A DNA stretch of 64,000 nt from Flavobacteriales bacterium. GTDB taxonomy: Bacteria; Bacteroidota; Bacteroidia; Flavobacteriales; Flavobacteriaceae. The notes below the pieces were generated by a model. It worked only from the letters and a program-made list of their open reading frames with translations. It was not told the DNA's origin and did no database searches. Below, one piece after another: positions 19,666-30,027 of the stretch. The position numbers were made by a program, and so were the translations under genes. The DNA is taken from the NCBI GenBank assembly GCA_016777325.1, contig JADHRQ010000001.1:62001-126000 (forward strand). The letters run 5' to 3'. Positions within the stretch are counted from its first letter, which is position 1. Every line of letters starts with the position of its first letter.

Positions 19666-20860
19666 TCTTTATAATCTGGTTTAGAATATCAACTGAAACA
19701 TTTGATTTTAACTTTTTGTCAAATGAAGTTATTTTTAGAGTTGAATTTATAAAATCAATTTGATTATAGTCACTTGAAATTGGATTAAAATCATCAATTT
19801 TATTAACGACTATAGCATCTAGATTTTTTGATTTTAATTTCTTTTTTGCATTTTCAATAATATTATCAGTCTCAAGAGCAAATCCAACTAGATATTGTGA
19901 AGTTTTAATACTACCTAGTTTCTTTAATATATCAATGGTAGGTTCAAGTTTAATTGAATCTAGGCCATTTTCCTTTTTAATTTTATTTTGTTTAGTTTTC
20001 GCAGGTTTGAAATCAGATATGGCAGCAGAACAAATTACTACATCTGAACTATCAAACAATTTAATTATCTCATTAAACATTTCTTGAGAGTCTTCAACCC
20101 TTATTGATTTAATGTCTTTAAGATCCATTAGAAGATTTGTAGGGCCAATAATTAATGTAACATTAGCTCCAAGTTCTAGAGCTTTTTTAGCAAGATTATA
20201 TCCCATTTTACCTGATGAACTGTTTCCAATATATCTAACTGGATCTATTTTTTCATGAGTTGGTCCAGCAGTAATTAAAAAATTTAAATTGTTTAATGGA
20301 AGAGTATTTTTAATTCTATTTTCTACATAATCAATTATTTCATTAGGCTCAAGCATTCTTCCCTCTCCCTCTAGACCACTTGCCAGAGATCCTGTCCCAA
20401 CTGGTAAAACATCTGTAGAATTATCTTTCAACTTCTTTATATTGTCTTGATTTAGATTGTTTTTATACATTTCAAGATCCATAGCAGGAGCAACAAAGAC
20501 AGGACAATTAGATGATAGGAAGCAAGCCAAAAGGAGATTATCACATCTTGCATTAGCCATTGCAGAAATTGTATTTGAAGTTGCTGGAGCTATTATAAAA
20601 ATATCAGCCCACTCAGCAAGTTCAACATGATTATTCCATGAAGGGTTATTATTTTTTTGAGTAGTAAATTCTGAAAATACATCATTTTTAGATAATGTTG
20701 ATAGTGTTAAAGGTGTAACAAACTCTTTTGATGAAGGGGTCATTACAACTTTTATCTTAGCATTTAGCTTAGTAAGCTGTCTTATCAACAAAGGAATCTT
20801 ATATGCAGCTATCCCACCTGAAATACCAATTAAAATATTTTTCTGAGCTAAAACACTCAT
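19649..20860 (-). CDS. coaBC: Bifunctional phosphopantothenoylcysteine decarboxylase / phosphopantothenate-cysteine ligase
   Basis: ILIGISGGIAAYKIPLLIRQL, APAMDLEMY, FLITAGPTHEKIDPVRYIGNSSSGKMGY. Confidence 0.95.
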   Translation of the reverse strand: MSVLAQKNILIGISGGIAAYKIPLLIRQLTKLNAKIKVVMTPSSKEFVTPLTLSTLSKNDVFSEFTTQKNNNPSWNNHVELAEWADIFIIAPATSNTISAMANARCDNLLLACFLSSNCPVFVAPAMDLEMYKNNLNQDNIKKLKDNSTDVLPVGTGSLASGLEGEGRMLEPNEIIDYVENRIKNTLPLNNLNFLITAGPTHEKIDPVRYIGNSSSGKMGYNLAKKALELGANVTLIIGPTNLLMDLKDIKSIRVEDSQEMFNEIIKLFDSSDVVICSAAISDFKPAKTKQNKIKKENGLDSIKLEPTIDILKKLGSIKTSQYLVGFALETDNIIENAKKKLKSKNLDAIVVNKIDDFNPISSDYNQIDFINSTLKITSFDKKLKSNVSVDILNQIIKNVKGT

Positions 20861-20871
20861 ATTATAGAACT

Positions 20872-21204
20872 TTATTGCTCACTTTCAGAATCAGTATCTC
20901 TGAAGTAAATTTTATCATCTAACCATTCTTGAACAGCTATTGCATATGGCTTAGGAAGCTTTTCATAAAACCTGGAAACTTCAATTTGTTCCTTATTTTC
21001 AAATATTTCTTCTAGGCTGTCATTGTGTGTAGCAAATTCATCAAGTTTATCGTGAAGTTCCTTTTTAATTTCAGAATTTATTTGACTTGATCTTTTAGCA
21101 ATAATTGAAATAGCCTCATAAATATTATTAGTAGGATCTTCAATCTCGTGCTTATTGTAAGTTTTTGTTGTGTTTGCAGCGTTAGTATTTCTGTATTTAT
21201 TCAT
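20872..21204 (-). CDS. rpoZ: Bacteroidota-type RNA polymerase omega-like protein
   Basis: Short protein with TNNIYEAISIIAKRSSQI motif, between bamD and coaBC as in Flavobacteriia. Confidence 0.75.
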   Translation of the reverse strand: MNKYRNTNAANTTKTYNKHEIEDPTNNIYEAISIIAKRSSQINSEIKKELHDKLDEFATHNDSLEEIFENKEQIEVSRFYEKLPKPYAIAVQEWLDDKIYFRDTDSESEQ

Positions 21205-21212
21205 AAGTTTAT

Positions 21213-22019
21213 TTATAAAAGTTGTTTTGCAATATTAATTTTATCTGACAAATCTTCAATAAAAATTGTATCAGGGTAGTATCTTAAAAAGTTGTTGAAC
21301 GATCTTTCTAGCTCAGTAACTCTCTCATTTATTCTAGACTCTACACTATTAACAGCAATCTCATATTGAGATAGCCATCTATAATATAGTGCTTCTTCTC
21401 TGAAAATTGTTCCAGGATTATCTGCTATAAAATTATCTAATGATTTGATAGCAGAATTAAAGTCCCTAATAGTATAATATTGTTTAGAAACCTCAAACTC
21501 TTTTTTCTCTAATTTATTTTGCAATTCTTCCATTAACTCTAGAGCTTCAGCTACATATTCACTGTTGGGGAATCTATTAATAAATACTTGTAGTTTATCT
21601 ATTCCTGTATATGTATCATCCTGATCAAGAGTGTAAAGCGGTGAAAGCATAAAATATGATTTAGCTTCCATAAAATATGCTTCTTGAATTCTTTGACTAT
21701 TAGGATATGATTTAATGAAATTCTCAAATTGAATAGCAGCAGAGTAGTAAATTTTTGTTTCAAAAAAAGAATTTGCAAAAAAATAAACTAATCTTTCACC
21801 TTGAGGTTTTCCTCTATATGAAGGAATTATTTGTTCAATAAGAGTATTTGCTCTTCTAAATTCTCCATTATCATAGTATTCTTCTGCAGCTGTATATTTA
21901 TCAACCTCATTTTCAGGACTATTTAATAATTTCTGGTAGTCATTACAAGAAGACATGAAAAGAATAATCATTAAAGAAAAAGAAAATCTATACATATTTA
22001 ATGTTGAGTATTTTGGCAA
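21213..22019 (-). CDS. bamD: Outer membrane assembly lipoprotein BamD
   Basis: Lipobox FMSSC, TPR-like repeats, YYDNGEFRRANTLIEQIIPSYRGKPQGERLVYFFANSFF. Confidence 0.9.
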   Translation of the reverse strand: MPKYSTLNMYRFSFSLMIILFMSSCNDYQKLLNSPENEVDKYTAAEEYYDNGEFRRANTLIEQIIPSYRGKPQGERLVYFFANSFFETKIYYSAAIQFENFIKSYPNSQRIQEAYFMEAKSYFMLSPLYTLDQDDTYTGIDKLQVFINRFPNSEYVAEALELMEELQNKLEKKEFEVSKQYYTIRDFNSAIKSLDNFIADNPGTIFREEALYYRWLSQYEIAVNSVESRINERVTELERSFNNFLRYYPDTIFIEDLSDKINIAKQLL

Positions 22020-22032
22020 ATTTAATATAAGT

Positions 22033-24030
22033 TTATGAAATTAAGTCAATTAATGATACTTCATTAATAACTGGCACTCCAAGTTCATTTGCTTTGTTGA
22101 ATTTTGAGGGACCTATATTTTTACCTGCAACAAGATAATTAGTCTTTGAACTAATAGAAGAGCTAATTTTACCTCCATTTTTTTCAATTAATTTTTTCAA
22201 CTCTTCTCTACTGTAAATTTCAAAAACACCAGAAATAACAAATATAAGGTTAGATAAGTTTGAAGAATTTAGACTTAATGTATCGTTAGTAAAATTTAAA
22301 CCTGATAATTTAAGTCTATTTATTAGGTTCAAATTATCATAATCTTCAAAAAATTCTAAAATACTTGAAGCTGTTTTATCACCAATTTCATCAATTGATG
22401 ATAGAGATTCTATATCTAAGGATATTAGTTCATCTATAGATTTAATTTGTTTCAAAATTGTTTTTGAAGCAGACTCTCCAACATATCTAATCCCCATACC
22501 ATATAAAACTTTCTGAAATGATTTTGACTTAGACTCTTCAATTCCATTTCTGAGATTTTCAATTGATTTCTTAGCGTGACCTTCAATATTTGAGATTGCT
22601 TCATAGTCTAGGTTATAAATATCTGATATGTCAACTAAATGACCTTTATCATACAAAAGTTTTATCGTTTCATCACCCAAGCCATCAATATTCATAGCCT
22701 TTCTTGAAGCAAAATGCTGAATTCTTCCAATTGCTTGAGGTCTACAATTATTTTTATTTGGACAAAAATAGTTAGCTTCAGTTTCTAACTTTATCAATTC
22801 CGTTTCACACTCTGGACAGTTTAAAGGGAATGATATTTCATCTTGTTCAAGTCCTCGATTATTAATATCAATTCCTGTTATTTTAGGAATTATTTCTCCT
22901 CCTTTTTCAACAAATACTGTATCATTAAATCTTAATCTAAACTTAATCATCTGATCATAACTATGAAGAGAAGCTCTTTTAATAGTTGATCCTGAAATCA
23001 AAACAGGCTTAAGGTTTGCAACTGGTGTAATAGCTCCTGTTCTACCAACATTAAATGAGATTGACTCTAATTTAGTAGCTAAGTTCTCTGCCTTGAATTT
23101 ATAAGAAATTGCCCATCTTGGAAATTTAGAGGTAAAACCCAACATTTTTTGGTATTTAATACTATTTACCTTTATCACTATTCCGTCAATTTCAAAAGGC
23201 AAATTATGCCTATTTTCATCCCAATACTGAATATATTCTTTAACACCATCTAAATCATTAACAACCTTTTCGTAAGAAGGAATATTAAATCCAAAATCTC
23301 TAGCTGTATTTAATAACTCAGAGTGATTGTTTATAAGTTCATCTTCAGAAACAACAGAATAAAGAAAACATTCTAATGGTCGCCTGGCTACTTCTTTAGA
23401 ATCTAATAGCTTAATACTACCTGAAGCAGTATTTCTAGGATTCATAAATAATGGCAGCCCCATTTGTTCTCGTTTTTTATTTAGTGAATTAAAAGAGGTT
23501 ATAGGTATTATTATCTCCCCTCTAATTTCGAATTTATTTGGGAAGGATTTGTTTTTTAATTTGAGAGGAATAGAATTGATAGTTTTAATATTATTGGTAA
23601 TATTATCACCCCGTGAGCCATCTCCTCGTGTAAGCCCACGTATAAGATTTCCATTTTCATATAGAAGGTTTACTGAAGCGCCATCATATTTCAATTCACA
23701 ACAAAACTCAAAATCTTTTACATCAATAGTCTTAATAATCCTTTTATACCAAGCTTCAAGCTCTATATCTGAGTAAGTATTATCAAGAGAAAACATTGGA
23801 AAAATGTGTGATTCTGAATCAAACTTATCAGAAAGCCCTCCACCTACTCTTTTTGAAGGTGAATTTTCATCATAGAATTCAGGATATTGATTTTCAAGTT
23901 TAATCAATTCATTAACTAGTTTATCATACTCAAAATCAGAAATTAAATTTTTATCAAGATTATAATAATTATGATTATGCTCTTTGATAAGATTTCTTAA
24001 TTCTAAAATTCTAGATCTAATTTCACTCAT
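22033..24030 (-). CDS. ligA: NAD-dependent DNA ligase
   Basis: LIKEHNHNYYNLDKNLISDFEYDKL, ELKYDGASVNLLYENG adenylation motif, zinc finger, HhH and BRCT domains. Confidence 0.97.
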   Translation of the reverse strand: MSEIRSRILELRNLIKEHNHNYYNLDKNLISDFEYDKLVNELIKLENQYPEFYDENSPSKRVGGGLSDKFDSESHIFPMFSLDNTYSDIELEAWYKRIIKTIDVKDFEFCCELKYDGASVNLLYENGNLIRGLTRGDGSRGDNITNNIKTINSIPLKLKNKSFPNKFEIRGEIIIPITSFNSLNKKREQMGLPLFMNPRNTASGSIKLLDSKEVARRPLECFLYSVVSEDELINNHSELLNTARDFGFNIPSYEKVVNDLDGVKEYIQYWDENRHNLPFEIDGIVIKVNSIKYQKMLGFTSKFPRWAISYKFKAENLATKLESISFNVGRTGAITPVANLKPVLISGSTIKRASLHSYDQMIKFRLRFNDTVFVEKGGEIIPKITGIDINNRGLEQDEISFPLNCPECETELIKLETEANYFCPNKNNCRPQAIGRIQHFASRKAMNIDGLGDETIKLLYDKGHLVDISDIYNLDYEAISNIEGHAKKSIENLRNGIEESKSKSFQKVLYGMGIRYVGESASKTILKQIKSIDELISLDIESLSSIDEIGDKTASSILEFFEDYDNLNLINRLKLSGLNFTNDTLSLNSSNLSNLIFVISGVFEIYSREELKKLIEKNGGKISSSISSKTNYLVAGKNIGPSKFNKANELGVPVINEVSLIDLIS

Positions 24031-24031
24031 A

Positions 24032-24871
24032 TTAAAATGATACTTTAACTAATCTTTTTTTACCCCTAAAATCATCTCTAAAGTTAACATCATTTAGATT
24101 AAAATCTGATAATAATTGACAAAAATCTTTAATAAAAACTGGGTTTAATTCTAGATAAATTTGACCTTTTTTATTTAAATTAATTAATGCAAACTCTATA
24201 ATTCTCTTATAAAAATGGAGAGGGTTGTTAATTGGAGTAAATAATGCAATTTCTGGTTCAAATTTAACATTTTCTCCAATTTTATTTGCTTCATTTGGAC
24301 TAAGATAAGGTGGGTTTGATACTATTACATCATACTTATATTTAGATTTAAAATTTGAATTAAGATCAAGTTTTATTGTTTTTACTTCAGAGTTAAGTTG
24401 AACTTTATTTTTATTACAAACTTCTAGAGCTTTTTCTGAGACATCTGATAATGTAACATCCATATTTTTATTCTCTTTAGAGATTGTAATTCCAACACAA
24501 CCTGATCCAGAACATAAATCAATGAGTTTTATTGATTTATTAATATTTGCGTTATCCTCAAGAACCCATTGAACTAACTCCTCTGTTTCTGGCCTAGGAA
24601 TTAAGACATCTTCATTTACATAAAAATCATATCCGTAAAAATTTTTTTTATTAATTATATAATCAATAGGATAATTTTTGGAGATTTTATCTAAACTTTC
24701 TACTAAAATATTTTTATAATCTTGACTAATAAAATAAGAAGGATCTAAAGCAATTTTAATTGGATCTATTCTGCATAATTCTTTTAAAATTATTTTATAA
24801 ATAAAATCACATTCATTAATAGAAAGACCAAGTCTCTGTCTATAAATATTTCGTAATTCAATAATTGTCAT
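24032..24871 (-). CDS. prmC: Peptide chain release factor N5-glutamine methyltransferase
   Basis: VLIPRPETEELVQW, LIDLCSGSGCVGI, VSNPPYL. Start trimmed from ORF-track TTG (24901) to ATG at 24871 (MTIIELRN), which overlaps the upstream gene by 4 nt. Confidence 0.92.
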   Translation of the reverse strand: MTIIELRNIYRQRLGLSINECDFIYKIILKELCRIDPIKIALDPSYFISQDYKNILVESLDKISKNYPIDYIINKKNFYGYDFYVNEDVLIPRPETEELVQWVLEDNANINKSIKLIDLCSGSGCVGITISKENKNMDVTLSDVSEKALEVCNKNKVQLNSEVKTIKLDLNSNFKSKYKYDVIVSNPPYLSPNEANKIGENVKFEPEIALFTPINNPLHFYKRIIEFALINLNKKGQIYLELNPVFIKDFCQLLSDFNLNDVNFRDDFRGKKRLVKVSF

Positions 24872-25347
24872 ATAATGTTTTTTATCAACCATACAGGACA
24901 AGCATTATGACCTGTATTTCCAAGAGGATTATCTAAATATTTAAATCCCTTTTTTAAATATAGTTTTTGAGCTTTCAGCATATTAGGCATTGTTTCTATA
25001 TAACATTTTCTAAAACCATATTCAATAGCAAAATCTATACAAATCTGTATCATTTTATCACCTATTCCTCTTCCTCTTAGAGATTTATGAAAATACATTT
25101 TTTGAAGTTCACAAATATCTTCATCTCCACCTTTTAGTGGGCTTATTCCTGCACCACCCAATATTACACCTCTCTCCTCTACTATAAAGTATTCTGACCT
25201 GGGTAATTGATAAGTCGAAAACATATTATCTAGTTCAGGATCTTCATATGCAGAACCTTTTTTTGGAATTTGCATTTCAATTAATACTTCTCTAAGTATT
25301 ACTGATAAGGATTTGTTATCGGATTCATTGATTGGTCTTATCAACAT
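24868..25347 (-). CDS. GNAT family N-acetyltransferase
   Basis: Acetyl-CoA binding motif HKSLRGRGIGDKMIQICIDFA. Confidence 0.85.
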   Translation of the reverse strand: MLIRPINESDNKSLSVILREVLIEMQIPKKGSAYEDPELDNMFSTYQLPRSEYFIVEERGVILGGAGISPLKGGDEDICELQKMYFHKSLRGRGIGDKMIQICIDFAIEYGFRKCYIETMPNMLKAQKLYLKKGFKYLDNPLGNTGHNACPVWLIKNII

Positions 25348-25395
25348 AGTTAAGCTTTTTGGCTTAAATTTACAATTCTAATTTTATTAGTAATC

Positions 25396-26418
25396 ATGGA
25401 GTATAATATAAAATATATGAAAAGGTGTATTGAAATTGCATCAAATGACATAGGTAATACCTATCCTAATCCATTAGTTGGTTGTGTTATCGTTCATGAA
25501 AATAAAGTTATAGGGGAAGGTTCTCATAAAAGGTATGGAGATAAACATGCTGAAGCAAATGCGATTAACAGTGTTGAAAATAAAGATCTTCTAAAAGAGT
25601 CTACACTTTATGTTAATCTGGAGCCATGTAATCACTATGGAAAAACTCCACCATGTACTGATTTAATTATTAAATATAAAATACAAAATATAATTATTGG
25701 CTCAATAGACCCTAATAGGATGGTTAAAGGTGGAGGTATTGAAAAACTTAAGTCTAATGGTTGCAATGTGGAGTTCGGAGTTTTACAAGATGAATGTGAT
25801 TATTTTAATAAAAGATTTTTTACATACCATAAACTAAAAAGACCATTTATAATTTTAAAATGGGCAGAATCAAAGGATGGCTTTATAGGTCCAATAAAAA
25901 GTCAAAGAGAAGTCTTTAGGATTTCCGGAGATCAATCACAAAAATTATCTCATACTTGGAGAAAAGAAGAAGATTCAATTTTGGTTGGTGTTCAAACCAT
26001 AATAGATGACAACCCTCAGCTTACTACTAGGCTAGTAAAAGGAAAAAACCCTATTAGAATTGTTTTAGATCCAAATTGTAGAGTTCCTATTAACTCTGAT
26101 ATATTTTCAAAAGATTCCAAGACTATAGTATTATCAAAAAATAAGAATAGTTTGATTAGTGAAAATGTAAGAATAATCAATTTTGATAAAATGGAATTTA
26201 TTTTAAATGTTTTATATGAGATGAAGATTCAATCAGTAATAGTTGAAGGTGGGACTAAAACAATTAAAAAATTTCTTGATAATGATTTATGGGACTCAAT
26301 AAGAGTGTTTAAAGGAACTAAAAATATGGAAAATGGTTTAGAAGGGCCTAAAATTGATTTTAATAACTTCAAACAAATTAATATTGGTGATGATTATCTA
26401 TATATTTTAGATAAATAG
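25396..26418 (+). CDS. ribD: Bifunctional riboflavin deaminase/reductase
   Basis: HAEANAI...LYVNLEPCNHYGKTPPCTDLII deaminase motif; C-terminal reductase domain. Confidence 0.95.
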   Translation: MEYNIKYMKRCIEIASNDIGNTYPNPLVGCVIVHENKVIGEGSHKRYGDKHAEANAINSVENKDLLKESTLYVNLEPCNHYGKTPPCTDLIIKYKIQNIIIGSIDPNRMVKGGGIEKLKSNGCNVEFGVLQDECDYFNKRFFTYHKLKRPFIILKWAESKDGFIGPIKSQREVFRISGDQSQKLSHTWRKEEDSILVGVQTIIDDNPQLTTRLVKGKNPIRIVLDPNCRVPINSDIFSKDSKTIVLSKNKNSLISENVRIINFDKMEFILNVLYEMKIQSVIVEGGTKTIKKFLDNDLWDSIRVFKGTKNMENGLEGPKIDFNNFKQINIGDDYLYILDK

Positions 26419-26814
26419 TTAATCAAAAAGTTTATCTATTATACTTGGGCATCTTAGTGGTTTTCTTGTTATTGAATCAACAAATGCAAGAGATGTTTTA
26501 CCTTCTGTAGTTATTTCATTTTTGTTATTATAAATTTCATAAGTAAACTCAATTGTAGAAGTTGGTTTTTTTGAACAGAAAACTTTAATAAAAAAAATAT
26601 CACCAAAAAATAATGGTTTTATAAATATTAATTCACATTTAACTACTGGTAAAATAATATTATTACTTTCAATTTCTTCATAAGGCATATTTAATTTTTC
26701 AAGCCATTCAATTCTTGCCAATTCAAAAAATTTTAAATAATTACTATGATGAACAATCCCCATTTGATCTGTTTCATTATATCTAACCTTAATTTTATCT
26801 GATGTATAGTTCAT
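26419..26814 (-). CDS. Acyl-CoA thioesterase, YbgC/4-hydroxybenzoyl-CoA thioesterase-like
   Basis: KVRYNETDQMGIVHHSNYLKFFELARIEWL hotdog-fold motif. Confidence 0.88.
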   Translation of the reverse strand: MNYTSDKIKVRYNETDQMGIVHHSNYLKFFELARIEWLEKLNMPYEEIESNNIILPVVKCELIFIKPLFFGDIFFIKVFCSKKPTSTIEFTYEIYNNKNEITTEGKTSLAFVDSITRKPLRCPSIIDKLFD

Positions 26815-26999
26815 ATAAGTTGTTTTTATGAAGGAAAATCTTTATTTTCCTACAAAATTACCTAACATGATTTTAATTAAAAAAAAATTAATAATCAATA
26901 GTAATTAATGTTTTTTTTTGATATTTTTTAACTAATATTTGCAATCAACCAAAAACAACATTTCATAAATATATTCAATTAATATCTAGTTAAGAAAAA

Positions 27000-28427
27000 A
27001 TGAGTCAAACACCCTCAGCAGTATGGAACAATTGTTTATCCTTTATTAAGGATAATATCCAACCACAGGCATATAAAACATGGTTTGAACCCATAATCCC
27101 AGTTAAGCTTACTAATGATGTTTTGAGTATTCAAGTACCTAGTAAATTCTTTTATGAGTGGCTTGAAGAACACTACGTTAAGATATTACGTATGGCTCTT
27201 ACAAAAGAACTAGGGTCTGATGCTAAACTTGTGTATATAATTAATATGGAAAATACTTTCGGTAATAAATTGCCATTTACAGAGAAAATTCCAAGTTCTT
27301 CAAGTTCTATTATAAAGTCACAATCTATTGAATCTCCATTCAGCAATTTTGCATCTGAATTAAAAAACCCATTCGTAATACCAGGTATTAGAAATCTACA
27401 GATTGAATCTCAATTAAATCCAAATTATACTTTTGAAAATTTCTTGGAGGGTGATTCAAATAGACTTGCCAGATCTGCAGGAATTGCTGTTTCAACTAAA
27501 CCAGGAGGTACATCATTCAATCCTCTTCTTGTATATGGAGGAGTTGGATTAGGTAAAACTCACTTAGCTCATGCTATTGGAGTTGATATCAAACAAAAGT
27601 ATCCAGATAAAACAGTATTATATATATCTTCAGAAAAATTTACTCAACAGTATGTTGATTCAGTCAAAAAAAATACTAGAAATGATTTTATTCATTTTTA
27701 TCAAGTAATAGATGTTTTAATTGTTGATGATGTTCAATTTCTTTCAGGTAAATCTGGAACTCAAGATGTATTCTTTCATATTTTTAATCATTTGCATCAA
27801 AATGGTAAGCAAGTTATTTTAACTTCAGATAAAGCTCCAATTGACATGCAAGACATAGAACAAAGACTCTTATCTAGATTTAAGTGGGGATTATCTGCAG
27901 AGCTTCAAAATCCTAATTTTGAAACTAGAGTTTCAATTCTAAAAAACAAACTATACAGAGATGGTGTTGAAATACAAGATGATGTAATTGAATTTGTTGC
28001 TAAGAATATTAATTCTAATGTAAGAGAACTAGAGGGTGCAATCATTTCATTAATTGCTCAATCATCCTTTAATAAAGCTGAAATAACTGTAGAATTAGCT
28101 AAAGAAGTTATTAATAAATTTGTTAAGAATAACAGAAGAGAGGTTTCCATAGATTATATCCAAAAAGTTGTGTCTGATTACTTCCAAATGGATATTCAAA
28201 CTCTACAATCTAAAACTAGAAAAAGACATATAGTTCAAGCTAGACAAATTGCTATGTACTTTGCTAAAAAACTCACTAAAGCTTCATTAGCTAGTATAGG
28301 TACACAAATCGGAAGAAGAGATCATGCGACTGTCTTACATGCATGTAAAACTGTTGATAATCTCAGCTTTACTGATAAGCAATTTAGAAAGTATGTTGAA
28401 GACCTAACTCAAAAACTTTCAAGCTAA
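27000..28427 (+). CDS. dnaA: Chromosomal replication initiator protein DnaA
   Basis: NPLLVYGGVGLGKTHLAHAIG Walker A, VLIVDDVQFLSGK Walker B, GRRDHATVLHACKTV DNA-binding signature. Confidence 0.98.
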   Translation: MSQTPSAVWNNCLSFIKDNIQPQAYKTWFEPIIPVKLTNDVLSIQVPSKFFYEWLEEHYVKILRMALTKELGSDAKLVYIINMENTFGNKLPFTEKIPSSSSSIIKSQSIESPFSNFASELKNPFVIPGIRNLQIESQLNPNYTFENFLEGDSNRLARSAGIAVSTKPGGTSFNPLLVYGGVGLGKTHLAHAIGVDIKQKYPDKTVLYISSEKFTQQYVDSVKKNTRNDFIHFYQVIDVLIVDDVQFLSGKSGTQDVFFHIFNHLHQNGKQVILTSDKAPIDMQDIEQRLLSRFKWGLSAELQNPNFETRVSILKNKLYRDGVEIQDDVIEFVAKNINSNVRELEGAIISLIAQSSFNKAEITVELAKEVINKFVKNNRREVSIDYIQKVVSDYFQMDIQTLQSKTRKRHIVQARQIAMYFAKKLTKASLASIGTQIGRRDHATVLHACKTVDNLSFTDKQFRKYVEDLTQKLSS

Positions 28428-28428
28428 A

Positions 28429-29457
28429 CTATCTATATATCCCTTTACTATTTATCCAGCGGATATATGCCTTTTTGTTTCTATTATGTCCTTCTAGATC
28501 ACTTGCAAAAAGGTGATATCCTCTGTTAGACGGATTAGCAACCATAAACAAATAATTATGTTTTTCGTAATTAAGAACAGCATCTATAGCTGATATATCT
28601 GGCATCGTAATAGGGCCTGGTGGAAGACCTCTGATTTTATAAGTATTAAACTCTGAATCTAGCTTTAGATCTCTATAAAGCACTCTTCTAATTATAGTAT
28701 CATAATTCTTATAATATTCCTTTATAGTATAAATGACTGTGGGATCAGCTTGAAGTCTCATATTTTCCTTTAGTCGATTTATATATAAACCTGCAACTAT
28801 TGGACGTTCATCAATTTTTCTACTTTCAATCTGAATGATCGATGCAAGAGAAATTACTTCTAATTTAGTTAAGCCAAGCTTTTTAGCTTTTTCTGATCTA
28901 TCTTGATTCCAGAACTTATTATATTCATTTAACATTTTATCTCTAAAATCCTCTGGGCTAGTATTCCAATATACATTGTAAGAGTTAGGTATAAACATTG
29001 AAAGTATATTTTTTTCATTGAAACCATTTTTCTTTAAAAAATCTTCGTTTTTAAATGCATTAATTAAAGACAAACTATCTTCATATATTTGCTTTGAAAC
29101 TCTTCCTGCTAAATTTTCAACTCTTTCTTGATTATTAAAAATGACATTTACTGGTGAGTTATTATACTTTAATGATCTTACTATTTCATTATTTCCAATA
29201 CCTTTTTGAATTTTGAATCTACCAGTTTTTTTGTTATCTAAATAGTCTAGCTTTTCAGCTACATCATAAAAAGTTTTTGTGGATTTTAAATATTTTGATA
29301 TAGAATCGACAAAAGCTATACTATCATCTTTTATTACATATAAATAAATGCTTTCATTTTCAAAGGCAGTATTATCCTTATAAAATTTATTAAAATAATC
29401 TAAAGCCAAAATTGACAAGAGAAATGCAACTGGTATGATTATTTTTAAAACTTTCAT
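28429..29457 (-). CDS. mltG: Endolytic transglycosylase MltG
   Basis: SLASIIQIESRKIDERPIVAGLYINRLKENMRLQADPTVIYT. Confidence 0.93.
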   Translation of the reverse strand: MKVLKIIIPVAFLLSILALDYFNKFYKDNTAFENESIYLYVIKDDSIAFVDSISKYLKSTKTFYDVAEKLDYLDNKKTGRFKIQKGIGNNEIVRSLKYNNSPVNVIFNNQERVENLAGRVSKQIYEDSLSLINAFKNEDFLKKNGFNEKNILSMFIPNSYNVYWNTSPEDFRDKMLNEYNKFWNQDRSEKAKKLGLTKLEVISLASIIQIESRKIDERPIVAGLYINRLKENMRLQADPTVIYTIKEYYKNYDTIIRRVLYRDLKLDSEFNTYKIRGLPPGPITMPDISAIDAVLNYEKHNYLFMVANPSNRGYHLFASDLEGHNRNKKAYIRWINSKGIYR

Positions 29458-29957
29458 TTTTTTAAAATTTTTTGAAATAATAACTCATCATTAAATTTAT
29501 TATTATAAAATATCCAATCTTTTTTCAAACCTACGTTAACAAAATTACTTTTTTCAAAAAGTGAGATACTTTCTTTATTTGTAGATGAAATATTTGCATA
29601 TACTTGATGAATAGGCACATGCTCTAGTAAATAATTTTCAGTAAGCTTTAAAGAACTTAATCCTATTCCTTTAGATCTAAATTTTTCAAATATAATTATT
29701 CCTAACCCTACTCTTCTGTTTATAAAGTCATAATCATATAAATCTATAAATCCATATGATTTTTTATCATCAGCTATTACCAATCTTAATTGTTTATGTT
29801 CAATAATATCTAGGTGTGAATTTTCTATAAATTTCTTAAGTGTATGTCTTGAAAAAGGAGAAGCAGTATTTGAATAGACCCATAATGATTTATCATTTTC
29901 TACCTCATAAATCAACTCTAAATCATTGGGCTCAAGAGCTCTAAGCTTTAAATTCAT
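29454..29957 (-). CDS. GNAT family N-acetyltransferase (RimJ/RimL-like)
   Basis: LRALEPNDLELIYEVENDKSLW N-terminus; IIFEKFRSKGIGLSSLKL CoA motif. Confidence 0.85.
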   Translation of the reverse strand: MNLKLRALEPNDLELIYEVENDKSLWVYSNTASPFSRHTLKKFIENSHLDIIEHKQLRLVIADDKKSYGFIDLYDYDFINRRVGLGIIIFEKFRSKGIGLSSLKLTENYLLEHVPIHQVYANISSTNKESISLFEKSNFVNVGLKKDWIFYNNKFNDELLFQKILKK

Positions 29958-30027
29958 AATACTCTAGTTAAACAATAGTTAAAATATAATTATTAAAAAT
30001 TTAATATGTTATTTTTACTTTAAAAAA

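Noticed and set aside
26815-26999. Possible oriC upstream of dnaA
   Set aside because: AT-rich, but I found no cluster of DnaA boxes (TTATNCACA) and the region is short; in Bacteroidota oriC need not be next to dnaA. A GC-skew plot of the whole genome would decide.
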